DNA of 64,000 nt from Phymatolithon calcareum (GCA_977006965.1 OZ345381.1:1488001-1552000), one strand, 5' to 3'. Positions 33,157 through 44,655 are shown, counted from the stretch's first letter. Notes: generated by a model from the letters alone, not told the origin. Numbers and translations are program-made.

Positions 33157-33782
33157 TGTCGTGAATATCCAGGAACCGAACGACTTGTTCAGCTCCCTAA
33201 TGAGACGACGGCAGATGCCGGACGTTCATACAACTTGTCTAGGCAGAAACTCCAGGAGGGATGTAGTGCTTTCGGCAGGGTGTCTTACAGCTCGCTTGGT
33301 CAGAAACTTCGATGGGATGTAGTGACTTCGGCAAGGTGCGCCAACTCTGCTGGGTCAGAAACTCCGTAAGGATGTAGTGACTTCGGCAGGAGTGGTCCAG
33401 TCCAATGGTACGCAATGGACGGTTGCTCGGCAGTGTGAATGCGTTGCTGACTTTCGTCGGAAGAGTAAGTGTATCTTTCGATATCCTTGGGGGTTAGGTT
33501 GTGGTTGGTAAAGTTGATAGTGGTGGCTTCCTGGAGAAAGACTTCGATCACCGCTTAAGTAATCTCTACATCACTCCATCTACCTCTGACTGTCTAGCTA
33601 CATTCTCGCAAGGTATCCGAAGTGTCAGCGCGCGACACAATGTGTTTCACACCGTTCGTAATCCGCGCCAGTAGACTTTCTTGGCTCACAGTCGGTCGAC
33701 ATTGTTAGCAGGCAACGGTAATTCCATTCGACTGTCGGTCCCCAACGGATTGATAAACTCGCTGTCGGTGATTATCGAGACA
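33157..33782 (+). repeat. Solo LTR, second LTR family, copy 1 (626 bp)
   Basis: Starts TGTCGTGAATATCC and ends TATCGAGACA, flanked by the 5-bp repeat ATTTG (33152-33156, 33783-33787). A second copy with TSD GTTAC lies, split, at 45265-47673. Contains three tandem ~56-bp units beginning CAGAAACT.C at 33244, 33301 and 33356. No internal region of this family is in the window; the strand is arbitrary. Confidence 0.9.
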
Positions 33783-33803
33783 ATTTGGAAGCATTATTCA
33801 CTA

Positions 33804-35756
33804 GTGTCTAGTTTACTAACCACCTCAATTGATTGTAAATCCCTCAATTGAGGGGTGATTTAAAAGCTCGAAAAAATCTATAACACGAAGGCAAAACAGC
33901 TCGCTCACGCCAGAGTCGTAAGCTGGGCTTGTCTTCTGCGCGAGGAGTAGCGCAACTACCACCTGCAGAGCACATCGTTCTGAGATAGGAACAAAAATAT
34001 GCTGTCTACTCTTAAGAATCAGACCTGTTGTGCCGCAAGAAAAAGACTCCCGTCACGGATCGGTGCATCCAAACATGCCAAGGAAACGAATGGGCTTAGT
34101 CGAGAAGAATGTTGTAGACAGGCAGTCATTTCCAAGTTAATAAACGTGATTGGTACGGCTCAGGATGTAATTGAAGAGAAGTTCGGTGGTCTCGCAAGCA
34201 CGTCACTGTGCGTAAAATGGGTCCTAATTCAGCACCCAGTGAAGAAGATTAAGATTGCGACCGTCAAGATTGTTAGCCTCAATTCATAAAAACCTGATGA
34301 TGGTGCTTCAGCCCGTTTGGCACCTTGGACCGAGCCCACACTGGAAAAGTTTAGCATTGCCAAATCCTGCTTACAGTACTCGTCTTCGCCGACCTTCATC
34401 AGAAAACGCCAATTTTCCTGCTCCATTCGCAACGAAAAGCTAACCAATAGACCAAACAAGCTGCAACGAAGTCCTCAGAAGCACTAGGTGCCATTTGGGG
34501 GCTCTCTTTGCTACTCTCTCTAAGATTTTTGCGATGTTTTCAAACAGACCCTCATTGTTCACGAACGGAAGTACTTCGACCCGTTTCTCAATGCATATTT
34601 CCTCCACCGTTTTGGTGAAAACTCTAACGATATTCTAGCGCCTTGATACATTCCGTCCACTACAGCTTAGGAGTAGATGCCCCACGGTCTCCTTGGTTCT
34701 CGCAGAGCAGGTCTTGCATATAGGGTCACAGTCAACGGTAACATCTTGAAAAACTGTTACCAGCGAGAAAATAGTGCGGCAAGTTGATTGAGAGAAGTTT
34801 CAGCGTGCTTGTGGCTTATATTGCGCTCTGAGGGTAACAGCTGCATACTCCTAAGCTTTGCCGACTTGTGCTGATTGACAATGGACCACGCAGATTCTAT
34901 GGTTAAGGGTATATTTTGATGCGTCACCAGACTTACTCCGTAATGCCTTTTCGAGCAAGGCCGTCCGTTTTTTCGTTCCCAGGGAGCCCTTAGTAGCTTG
35001 GGATCCAAATTGCTTCGAAAGTGACCATGTCATCAATCAGCCTTCCCATAGTATCCGACAGCTTGTCATCTCCCCATACATCCATCGTTGCTTGGTCAGC
35101 GCATCGAGGACGCTTCTTCTGTCTGCAAACAAGCGAATGTGGTGTATGCATGGGATTCGCAAGTGTTCTATCTCCTCAAAAGTTCAGACGGCCGAGAATA
35201 TTTCGGCGTCGAACGACGAACCCACTGCTCCAATGGTCGTTTCGCGTGAAAACATCCGGCAACTTTCTTGCTTGATAACTCGTTTCTAATCTCTGAAGGT
35301 CATCCAGAGTGTCAGCAGCGCGTGATGCAGCAAAGATAACATGAAGTACTGATCCAGCAATTCATCGATACCGCATTTAACTCCAGTACGACTCGTCAAC
35401 ATTCATTCAATTCATATAGCACGATTACGTTAGAGAGCTGTGTTCGAACCCGCTTCATTCCCATCGAGAAGAAAAGGAAGAATTCTAATGCCATGACGAC
35501 TACTTTTGCGGCGCAAATCAACCGCAAAGTTTGCAAAGTGAGGAAAATGACTGCCACATGTTCATCATGTAGCAAGCTTTATTGTGGCGAAACATGCATC
35601 TGTCGCATTCATTTGGTTCAGACTGTTTCACGAAGCGCGTTGTTGCTATCTATAAGCTTAACGCTGTCGAAGAGCCAGATGTTGGAGAGCTTTCGTTTGC
35701 AAAAAATTATATGAATCACATACCCTCAATTGAGGGAAAATTTCAGTAAACAAGAC
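33804..35756 (+). mobile_element. TA-flanked TIR element 3 with captured LINE fragment
   Basis: Left end GTGTCTAGTTTACTAACC, right end (inverted) GTCTTGTTTACTGAAA, both followed by CCTCAATTGAGG-type palindromes; TA flanks at 33802-33803 and 35757-35758. The left third matches elements 1 and 2 (frame from about 34020 including VKWVLIQHPVKKIK), the last ~250 bp matches element 1. The middle is a minus-strand LINE RNase H fragment in place of most of the transposase. Confidence 0.75.
34490..35245 (-). pseudogene. LINE RNase H fragment inside element 3
   Basis: In the minus sense: SSFDAEIFSAV (catalytic Glu), IRLFADRRSVLDAL (Asp position), IWIPSY, GLPGNEKTDGLARKG, helical linker, CKTC..-type knuckle, ending near 34490. 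Stops and small changes disable it. Same 3' junction with element sequence as in element 2, so one original capture. Confidence 0.8.
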
Positions 35757-35758
35757 TA

Positions 35759-35966
35759 GAGGGCGTTAACGCCCGACTGAGTCTACGTATTCTTGAAGAG
35801 TAATGTGACATGTTGGACATCGATAGCGCATGACGTGTTGGTTGCGGACTCCTCACTTTTTCTATCCGGTTATTGGTTACGCGTTGGATGACGGAAGTAA
35901 AAGCGTTATTCCTGCAAACTGCGAGAAGCAGATGTTCCTTCATGCTAACTCGGGTGCGTGGGGAAT
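35759..35966. other. Unassigned spacer with small palindrome
   Basis: Contains the palindrome GGGCGTTAACGCCC next to the element 3 right end (about 35761-35774). Nothing else recognised. Confidence 0.4.
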
Positions 35967-36300
35967 TGTCATCTCGGCGGGGACGATAAGTTCTCGGACA
36001 AAGGGAAAGACGTCCAAGATATGGCTTGCTTGCCACTTCTGAGCGTGTCTTTATTCCCTGTTGTTGTCCTTGCCTCTCCCTCCCGATACTCGGTGCAGAG
36101 AACGGCTTTTATAGCCAACTTGCTGAAGTATTCTACCACGTAATCATAGGAACCTAGTTTGGAATATCATTCTAGTAGATCCGGGTCAGCGCACATGCAA
36201 TACTGTTGGAAACCAAAATGTTGTGTAGGCACCCAACATAGCGCGAAACTCTGGATTCCTTTCAAGTCATTCATTCGTGGATTGAATGAACTATTCTACA
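35967..36300 (-). repeat. Solo copia LTR
   Basis: 334 bp, minus orientation (TGTAGAATAG..GATGACA), flanked by the perfect 5-bp repeat GGAAT (35962-35966, 36301-36305). Nearly identical to the 3' LTR at 29860-30193. Solo LTRs arise by recombination between the two LTRs of a full element. Confidence 0.95.
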
Positions 36301-36479
36301 GGAATAAAAGACTTCAACTCTATCGTGACAGAAAGTACCTAGAGAGATCCAATAATTGGGAATAACCAGTTATTTATTCCGTACTGAACTTGAATATAAT
36401 ATTTATTCTTCTGCGTTCAACCATATTTATTTATTCTCGACACTGTGCCGAGAAAGAATAAAAATAAATAAATGACTCT

Positions 36480-38372
36480 AATGCTTTGCATACGATTAGT
36501 GTAGTAAGGGATATCTTCATGAAGAGGCTGACGGAGAAACTTCCTGAAGAGATAACAAGGATGGTTGAATATCTGTCATAACCTTCGTGGGTCACATCAT
36601 CTGGCGACGAGATAAAAACGTGGTGTATCATCGACCGAGGATTGCCTCAGGGTTCCCCGCTTAGTCCATGCCTCTACAATATATTCATGGACACATTCGC
36701 AGAAGACGTCTCCAAGGCAGACGGAAACGTCTCAGACAGCCCAGAGCAATTGTTCGCAGATGAGCTTCAAGCGAAGACCGGACAAGGAATGCAGAAACTT
36801 CTTGATATAGCGATCATTTGGGCAAGCGAAAATGGCATGAAATGGAACGCAAAACCAGGAAAAAGAGAAGTCCGTAAGTACAAAGGGCTTCAGAAGCACA
36901 ATTTTTACATGGCGGGACGAAAACGGCATCAAGCCTGGAGGCTCTCGTATCTTGGAGTAAGCATGAATAACAAGGGTGTTACGGACGACACGGCCATAGC
37001 AAGAGTTCGAAATGCTGCAGGATGCATACAAAAGCTTCGGGAGCTTGGAGTGAATATTCGAGGATTCTAACCGGAGACAGGCATCAGGATCGTTAAGTCT
37101 CTAATAATCTCCAAATGGGAGTATGCGCTACACGTGACTCCAATGACAATGGAGAATGCATGATGCTCTAACAGCGGAGTTTGTCCAGACGATGTAAGAC
37201 GTCTCGCGACTGTCCGGCTCCAACAAGTCATTTGCATCAAATCAGAACTGAGCTATGAAGCAATGATTCAAGGTCAAGTTAAGCGATCTGCGCGGTTATC
37301 ACGTATACAGTACATTGCGAGCGCCATCGAGTCTTCTATCCACGGCAAGCCCATTCAATTCCAAGAGTACAAAAGCTATCCCAATCCCTTTTACTTAGTC
37401 ACATTGATTTATCCGCATTTCTTGCGCTCATGTCATCGCAGGAGTTCGTATGCTCCTCACTCGAGACCTTTATGGTTTGAAGAGTTAGTGTGCGTTTTGA
37501 CATAAATGTTTCCCCACAGAAAAAGTTAGGAGAGGGGAAGGACGAAGTAGGAGTAAATTGATCATTTTCACCGCAAATATACCGGCCATCGACATGGCAT
37601 CGTCACTATCACCGCCGGGTTCTCTAGGCAAATCGATTGCTCTCGGCAATCGAGTCGGCTCAGGACTTGTTCTACAAGATTGTTTTCGGAAAATATGCAG
37701 AATACCGCCGGGACCGTATGTCAGTTCTCTGCCGACTGGGACCACCAAAGATAAGGAGACGTCATCAAGCAGAAACGTTTGCCTAAAGCCTGGTAAGACA
37801 TAAAAAGCGCCTCGAAGAAACAGAAGAGTACTTTGGAAGACATGAGGACATAAGGGAAGCAACGAAGGATACTGAATATCTCAAGAGCTATGAAGACTTG
37901 CGACAAGCCCCTTCAGAAAGCCCAGGAGGGATCTGTCACGAAGAGGAGGAGTAGGGAAGGAATAATTAAGGCATAGGTAAAGCATGAAGAAGGCAGATCA
38001 ATGAAGATTCCCATTAAAGGCAAGCTACCAGGGATCCTTTACATACGAGAAAGAACAACACGTTTAAGGTGCCTAAGGCTAACGTTTAACCAATCAATCC
38101 TTTGGAAAACATCAGTATTGGGTGCCTACTTTGGGATTGCCGTGGTGATCGAACTAGTCGCCTTACAGCGTACTCTAGCGTTGTCGCATATGATTACAAA
38201 AATTGAGCTTGAGTGCATGAGACTCACAGGAGCTCTTGTTGGGAGAGAATTACGAATCGAGAACGTTTGAGTAGGCAGAGGACTTTAGCTTAGAGAATAT
38301 CGCAAAAGCTGTCCCCGTTACTCCGAGGTGAGGCTTTGAGAGCTCTCAAAATAATATCATCAAATATCCCCT
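36480..38372 (+). mobile_element. 5'-truncated LINE A, plus copy
   Basis: Starts within RT upstream of motif B (RLTEKLPEEITRMVEYLS) and runs to the shared 3' terminus AGAGCTCTCAAAATAATATC..AAATATCCCC. Between lie the thumb, a decayed middle (YEAMIQGQVKRSARL near 37262) and the C-terminal region (SMKIPIKGKLPGIL..CLRLTFNQS). Numerous frame changes. About 100 bp on the left (36360-36470) is AT-rich with TTTATTTATT repeats. Confidence 0.8.
36590..37070 (+). pseudogene. LINE A RT fragment lacking motif C Asp-Asp
   Basis: Motif B is DRGLPQGSPLSPCLYNIFM. Motif C, LLADDVQLQAKT in the minus copy, is LFADELQAKT here: an in-frame loss removes the second catalytic Asp. The thumb follows (AIIWASENGMKWNAKPGK, WRLSYLGVSMNNKGVTDD) and stops at 37070. 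Non-functional even without frameshifts. Confidence 0.8.
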
Positions 38373-38544
38373 AATTCCAACAGGACAGCAGCCCTTCGTT
38401 CATCTCACTCGAAATTATTATTAGTATTTAACTAGCCATCAGCCGCTCATCGACTGCCCTCCTCTTTCCACCTCAATATCCAGAAATGCAGAACCACCTC
38501 CACAAATGATGTTCGCGTATGCTGGGGCAGACGTCCAAACATAT

Positions 38545-38825
38545 CCACTACCTGTTGTCTAGTGGTTAAAGTGCCTCCACGCACCTGTGCTAATATTTCG
38601 GTATGATGCAGGCCGGAATGTTGTGGTCGCCGACTCGCGTTCTGTCACAAGCAAGAAATGGATTTACGTTCCACAAAGGAGACACGAATGTATCCGTTCT
38701 GTGGTGTGCCGCAGTACTCCCGGGAAACAGTTACGCCAGCACCCAGAAGGGATGCAATCCAGGAGCAGCTCACCTTGAGTAACGTACCGCTTCTGTAGCT
38801 CAGATATCCTGCTGTAGCGTCAGGC
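38545..38825 (+). mobile_element. tRNA-derived SINE, copy 3
   Basis: Head GTTGTCTAGTGGTTAAAGTGCC is the most tRNA-like A-box of the three copies. It continues GCACCTGTGCTAATATTTCGG.., TCTGTCACAAGCAAG, GTGGTGTGCCGCAGTACTC. The B-box is eroded (CCGACTCGCGTTC) and no AAAC tail or TSD was found, so this is the oldest copy. Confidence 0.8.
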
Positions 38826-39007
38826 TCCAATGCTGCTGGTCTTCAAGTCTGTATGCGGCGGACCGCTAAATACGAGATTCGAGGGTTTAGTGAACTTGAC
38901 TGAACCGTATATCGATACAATTCACTTGTGGTACATGGAGTGGATCGAAAACACGCTCCGGTCGTGGATTGGAACAGAACTTGGCCGGTAACCTGCACGT
39001 TTTTCAT

Positions 39008-39345
39008 TCAAGTTTATTTAAAAGCACCACAGACTTCCGAAGACATGGGCGAGGCTTCCTCTGGTGCTACCTACCTTTGTGCAGCTCGCGAAACGCCCAC
39101 TAGAATCGCGGACGGGAAAACTCAGGATTTAAAGTAATCCTATCTCAGTCCTCTATAGGATTACTGGTGCTTGGACTCGACCGCTTTTTGCGTTGCATTA
39201 TACGAATCAATACAGGCCTTCTTCGTTCTCCATGCGTTCATTGAGTGTCTTGGTAAATAGTAAGAGCTCATCTAGCGCCTTTCCTACTTCTAATCGTTTT
39301 TCTCCTAGGGCGTACCCTGCTAGCGTGCGTATCATATCGTAATGG
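39008..39345 (-). mobile_element. Retroelement 3' fragment
   Basis: Same family as 23243-23600. In the minus sense it ends a coding stretch with KALDELLLFTKT..ENEEGLY, then 3' UTR and AAATAAACTTGAATG. Left flank 38826-39007 holds nothing recognisable. Confidence 0.65.
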
Positions 39346-39404
39346 AAATGAAGTGAAGATTTTTGTTCCAAAGTTACCAATACTTGGAAACTTTGTATCT
39401 ACAG

Positions 39405-41798
39405 CACGCTTGGTACCAATATTATTTTTATTGCAATTTATTGCAATATATTACAATAAAGCCTTAATTGCCCTGAGAGGTGCTTATTGCAATAGTTATT
39501 GCAAAAAGTAATGACATATGATCCAAAAAATCAAGCTACACCCTTGCCCTCAAGATCGTCGTACAGCGCTGCGGTACAGGATCTGTAAGGGAAATTTACG
39601 GGAAAGGGTTACGGAAGCTCCCCACACAGTTTACGTATTGCCACCCGAATCTGCGGCATCTGATTACTGTCAGGAATTCTGCTCTCATAATTACAGACAC
39701 GTCGACCGGAATTGACTCGGAAATTGCTCTTGAATGCTGTCTTGCTCACGCGATCTCTTGGATTTCACACTCCTGCGAATTGCTCTTCCGAAACATTACG
39801 TCCAGAATGTCAAGCAACGGACCCAAACCAGGCCCAAAAGAAGTTGTTGAGGTGCTAACGCAGAAGCTACGTGAAGAAGAACGCGATGTGCAGTCTCGTA
39901 GAACTGGAATAACACGCTATAAAGTGCCTTTTAACATCCTTCTCTGCCCGAAAGGTGCTGACTGCCGAGATAATGGTGAAATCGCTTTTGAAAAAGGAAG
40001 GGGGTATACTAACCCAAACAGCCACCTGAAGAGTTGCATATCTGGAGGAAGCGAAGATCACCTTTTTCAGGTCTACAGAGATGCGCTGGCCAGTCTACGC
40101 CGCCGCCAAGCAAGCTCGTTTATCGCCACTCATTCACCAATGACATTTCTCGCAACTGACAAGGAGAAGGCCATGTACGGGTACATTAGACTTGTGGTCT
40201 ACATGTCATTGCCGGTTTCACATGTTCAAAGCGAGGAATATCGCAAGTTTTCGTGCTTCCGTGAGAAGTTCTCAACTCGGATATTCAAAGAGACACTATT
40301 CAAGCTCGTTAAGCTCGTTGAACTGCGAATCAGAGACGATATTGCTCGTACCAAAGGAGCCATTATGCACGATGGCTGGACCGCCAATGGGACACATTAC
40401 TTGGGTGTATACGGCTTGTTCACTAGACGTTTGAAGATGCTGGAAAGAAGCACCGCGCGCGAGAATGAAGAGCTCGCTATTGTGCTTCTGCCTGTGAGTC
40501 CTATTGCGAAAGTAGAAGATGATGATGTTCAAAGAGGCATGTTGCATCTTGAAACCACTACATTCAACGCACACGCTCACGTGCGTCAACTAGAAGACGT
40601 GTTCGACTTCTTCGGGGTCAACGTGCATACGTGGGCAGTTTGTCAGGTTGCCGACAACTGCAATGTCAACAAGTCAATCGCCAGGCTTTTGGAAATCACT
40701 CATGTTAGCTGTGCTAGTCATAAGCTCAACCTAGATGTGAAAAAGATTGTTGTCAGTGATGATAGACTACAAGCAGCGATAGACTTAGTGTATGCAACGA
40801 TGAAGGTCTGCAAAAAACTGAAGAGCCGTGCAATATTACGCAACCTTACTGAATTGGCTCCAGTTATGCATAATGAGACGCGTTGGTCCGGAAAGTATCA
40901 TATGCTCAAGCGATTCAACCTCATAAGCGAGCAGTTAATCGACGCGGCAAAGGCGGAAGGAGCAACGATAACTATGGACGAGAGCGAGCAGCTCCGCAAC
41001 AGATCTATGCTGTACGTAAGTCAGTTTAAGCAAATCAACCAGGAAACTCTGGAACTACAGAAGCGCGGTGCTTCGTTGTCGGACTGTCGCTTAGCTCTTG
41101 ATGAGTTAATTTCAGCAGTGGAGCAGTGCAAGTACGATTTCAAGTCACCATTATACCGATGTCAGCTTGGAAAACAATACATTGCATCACGTGCATCAAT
41201 TGTGTGTGACCCAGCATTCGAGTCGGGAGTTGTTAAGATACAGCGGGGTGAGTCCGATACTATGACAAATGAAGAGAAGGATGCATGCAAGAAGCTCAAA
41301 CTGGAACACGACGACGGTATAACAAGCTCCATCGGCAGATCGGCTGGAGGCCAGCTGTCGATAGCGGAAAGAATTGCCGTAAAAAAGCGCAAGCGTGCCG
41401 AATTCCATCAGACTTATATAAATTGCGACTTTATTCTTGGATCAACTGCCGAGTTGGAGAGGCTTTGGTCGGTGGCCAAGAATGTTTTGACAGACAATCG
41501 CAAGAGGATGACACCGTTATTACTAGAAGCCCTGCTGTTCCTTAAAGAGAACAAAGGTTACTGGGACGAGCAGTCGGTCTCCGTGGCGATGAGCACTGCC
41601 CGGAGCGCAAGAGTGATCCAACGCGTGAGTGAAGACATGGCGCAGGGGGACCTGAGTTATATTCCGTTATTGCAATTGATATTGGAAGAATGGCCAGATA
41701 TTGCAATTCCTATTGCCTTCAACCTTGCATTATTGGTATTGCAATTGCTATTGCATCATGTGCCCGAATAAATAACAATAATATTGGTACTATCCCTG
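39405..41798 (+). mobile_element. hAT transposon, copy B
   Basis: 2,394 bp between perfect 8-bp TSDs ATCTACAG (39397-39404, 41799-41806). Ends CACGCTTGGTACC.. and (inverted) CAGGGATAGTACC... TTGCAAT motifs crowd both subterminal regions. It is the only copy with an unbroken transposase frame. Confidence 0.97.
39807..41771 (+). CDS. hAT transposase, unbroken frame with stop loss
   Basis: 654 residues from ATG 39807 (MSSNGPKPGPKEVVEVL, the Met conserved in all copies; the frame is open further upstream without another ATG). N-terminal Cys/His finger: LLCPKGADC..HLKSC (residues ~40-80). Catalytic core: Asp in IMHDGWTANGTHYLG, Asp in VADNCNVNKSIAR followed by SCASHKLNL. C-terminal dimerisation block: GSTAELERLWSVAKN..LLLEALLFLKENKGYW. 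Copies A and C end with DLN-TAG; here that stop reads TAT, adding about 37 residues translated from the terminal repeat region (YIPLLQLILEEWPDIAIP..). It would cut and paste hAT elements; whether the added tail is tolerated is unknown. Confidence 0.92.
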   Translation: MSSNGPKPGPKEVVEVLTQKLREEERDVQSRRTGITRYKVPFNILLCPKGADCRDNGEIAFEKGRGYTNPNSHLKSCISGGSEDHLFQVYRDALASLRRRQASSFIATHSPMTFLATDKEKAMYGYIRLVVYMSLPVSHVQSEEYRKFSCFREKFSTRIFKETLFKLVKLVELRIRDDIARTKGAIMHDGWTANGTHYLGVYGLFTRRLKMLERSTARENEELAIVLLPVSPIAKVEDDDVQRGMLHLETTTFNAHAHVRQLEDVFDFFGVNVHTWAVCQVADNCNVNKSIARLLEITHVSCASHKLNLDVKKIVVSDDRLQAAIDLVYATMKVCKKLKSRAILRNLTELAPVMHNETRWSGKYHMLKRFNLISEQLIDAAKAEGATITMDESEQLRNRSMLYVSQFKQINQETLELQKRGASLSDCRLALDELISAVEQCKYDFKSPLYRCQLGKQYIASRASIVCDPAFESGVVKIQRGESDTMTNEEKDACKKLKLEHDDGITSSIGRSAGGQLSIAERIAVKKRKRAEFHQTYINCDFILGSTAELERLWSVAKNVLTDNRKRMTPLLLEALLFLKENKGYWDEQSVSVAMSTARSARVIQRVSEDMAQGDLSYIPLLQLILEEWPDIAIPIAFNLALLVLQLLLHHVPE

Positions 41799-41806
41799 AT
41801 CTACAG

Positions 41807-42416
41807 TGCAATTATTCCACGAAAGATGATTATGGCATCATTGTGGTTTTCAAAAACAATGCAAGCAGTTACCGTACATACCGTTTTGGAGCCTATTTTT
41901 GCAATCTACTATACTATCTGCAAACCTCTCGGGGATTACATGAAGAGACGTAATTGAAATTGCTCTGCTGCTCCAATGTGAGTTTTTCGCTCCGACACTC
42001 TAGTGTCTTTCTAGAGGATGCCAGTGAGACTCGTGGGTGTCTGACAATCCGGGACATTGATGGACTGTAAATGCACAAAATGACGAGACTCCCAAAATTG
42101 CGGCTGTCAGTTATGCAACCGATTCGAGCGGAGAATAGAACAAAGTTTGTACGCCCTTTGAGGTGCTCGCAGGAATGAAGTCCTGTTCAGGTTCTCATAT
42201 GTTTCATATTGATCAGGCAGAAACTACAAATCACAGAGACCATCTCTAGCTGTCAAAAACGCATGTGACATTGCTTGAGAACATAAAACGTATAGTGCCT
42301 GTTCGAAGACTACTAAAACTCGTCAGACCGACTCCAGAATTCCTCTTTGCTGACATTGCCACTAAATTCGTTTAAATTATAGGGATATCCTTCGAAGAGC
42401 GGGAACAAGGTATAAA
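41807..42416. other. No gene recognised
   Basis: Flank of hAT copy B, continuous with 39346-39396 before insertion. Short frames only. It may include an eroded 5' part of the LINE that follows. Confidence 0.35.
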
Positions 42417-44487
42417 GCTGCTTCCAATTGGGATTCCAGAAGAACCAGCGGACTGAACTTGCGATCCTGAGGTCAAATAGCACAATGAGGAGAGGTCATC
42501 GCTTCGTCCCTGTCCTGGACCTACCGTCTGCTTACGACCGAGTCCCGCGCAACATCTTTATGCGCCGAGTCCAGCAATGTCCGCCCCCGGATATCGCCGA
42601 GATGATCAAATACCTACTGAAACCGTCATGAGTCTGTACGGCGGGCGACGAAGAGAAGTGGTGGCTTCTGGTCGACCGCGGAGTTCCCCAGGGCTCCCCG
42701 CTAAGTCCGTGGCTCCATAAAATGTTCATGGACACATTTGCCGTGATGATCCAGAAGGCACCCCGGCATATGTCAAAGTACCGCGCGATCCTGTTTCCGA
42801 CGACTTCCAACTACAAACGATAAACTCCGACGGAATGCAATGGCTCCTCGACGCAGCTACACGATGGGCCACGGATAACGGTATGACGTGGAACACGAAG
42901 AAGGAAAAAACGAAGTCCTCATCTACCCCGGTTTATTCAAGCGAAAATTCCAGCTGGCAGGGGCCGAACTCTATGAAACAAGACGGCTTGAATGCCTAGG
43001 TACGACCGCTGACAACACGGGTGTCACCGAACACGCCACGTTGAAACAAATCTCAAAGGCGAGGGGAATTATCCTGGCTCTTCGAGATATTGGGATGAAT
43101 GCCAAGGGACTACACACAATGAAGAACATAACGATCTACAAGACCCTCGTCCAATGTCGCTGGGAGTACGCCTTGCACCTCACCCCGTGGACGAGATCCG
43201 TCCAAGTTCAAATCAACCAGGCCGAAGGTTTGTTCTAGTCCGTCATACTAGGACGCTTTGCACTCCGCCTCCAAAACCGAATGAGGTCGCTCTGCAAAAT
43301 CACACCCCCGGGAATCAGGAGGACACTGCTGGGCGAACATTTTGCTGCGCGACTACTGAAGGAGAAACTTTAAATCGAGAAAAAGCCAAACTGCGAAGGC
43401 AAATCCGAAGACCTTCGCTTGCCTGGGGCCGAACAGAGGTAGGATTGAAGCGAAAAATCCCGGTGGACAGGAAAGAGCGCGCCACCCCAACCGTGTTAAT
43501 CAAATTGCGAAAGCACAGAATGCTAGCAGTGAAATGGTACTTCGGACGCTTCCCCCTACAGAAACCCTCTTCCTATGTGGAACGTTTCTGCGAGGTTGCT
43601 GAGAAGAGCCTTGAGACCCTGCAGCGCAACCTCACAAGACCGCAACTCAACGGAGAGACCGAGGGCGAAACAATGCAGGCGATGGACAGACTATTAGAAT
43701 TAGAGAAAATAATGACGGAAGAAATGATAGTGTGATGCGATATCTTTAGACAAATGGGAAGCTGCTCTGGTGTCGGCGACTCTGGAGCTGAGGGCTTCTA
43801 AAATAAAAACTTGGTATAAAGCTGCGAATATTGTCGAGAGATATACCGAGCACTACAATTTGGCGTGTAAAGGGAATCCGACTGTCCACTCCCACTTCCC
43901 TGACTTGTGAAACCACGAGCAGATCCCCAAACGCCACGGCCAGTGCCGGCGCTGCTGCCACCACTGACCCCGATCACCAAACGTCTGTTATCGGCAATCG
44001 AAGCAGTGGAAGGTCTTCTCTTCAGGTATGTTTTCGGAAAATATGCCGAACATCAAAGGGAGCGGATGCGAGTGTTCTGCCGACTCTCCAGCCCACAGAC
44101 GAGGAGAGCGCACCAGGCTGAAAGGTTCGCCTTAAGCCTGGTAAGACGGAAGAAGAAGTACCTTGAAAAATATCGGTCGACAAGCCGAATGAACTACCAG
44201 GAGTGTTGCATATAAGGGACAGAACTGCTGGGTTGAGACGCCTGAGATTTCTTTCAACAGAGCTCATTTGTGGAAAAAAATCAGTTCTAGCGAAGTACTT
44301 TGAGCCTGGTGCTTTGGTTGAGCTCGTTGTGCTCCAACGCACACTACGGTGCATGAAGATGGACCAAGAAACAGAATATGAATGCGAAAGACTCACTCGA
44401 GCCCTCACAGGGAGAGAGATTCGGATTAAGGAGATATTAGGAGGCTAGTAGAGAGATGAATGGGGAAGACAGCGAGAAGCTGCCTCT
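42417..44487 (+). mobile_element. LINE C (LINE A relative), split by a DNA transposon
   Basis: Starts in RT (FGFQKNQRTELAIL) and runs through RT, thumb and C-terminal region (RLRRLRFLSTELICGKKS.., YECERLTRALTGREIRI) to about 44487. The 3' terminus is displaced to 51058-51104 (CATATTGAGGTTTTGGGAGC..ATCAACATATGGCCCC), because a transposon lies between. Comparison with the uninterrupted 3' ends at 38372 and 55985 supports this. Confidence 0.75.
42428..43735 (+). pseudogene. LINE C reverse transcriptase, broken
   Basis: Motif A VLDLPSAYDRVPR is intact; after a stop at 42629 comes motif B DRGVPQGSPLSPWLHKMFM (around 42675). The expected motif C Asp-Asp cannot be seen in the eroded stretch to 42880. 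The thumb reads ELYETRRLECLGTTADNTGV, then GMNAKGLHTMKNITIYKTLV..WEYALHLTPW. A basic C-terminal region (LRKHRMLAVKWYFGRFPL) ends at 43735. Confidence 0.8.
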
Positions 44488-44524
44488 TAATGGCTAAATA
44501 TTTTCCCTATCTCTAATTTTCACG

Positions 44525-44655
44525 TGGGTGTCACTAAATTGAAAAACAGCACGTCCATGTCACTAATATGAAAAACAGCACTTCAGTGTCACTATTCTAA
44601 GACACGATCCTCAGTGTCACTAATCCTAAAAATGGCTCTTCTGTGTCACTAAAAA
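44525..44655 (+). repeat. Left terminal array of GTGTCACTA units
   Basis: Five units about 28 bp apart: GTGTCACTAAATTGAAAAAC, then ATGTCACTAATATG, GTGTCACTATTC, GTGTCACTAATCC and GTGTCACTAAAA. Between motifs most carry an A-run and a GC(A)CNTC(A) block. Confidence 0.85.
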
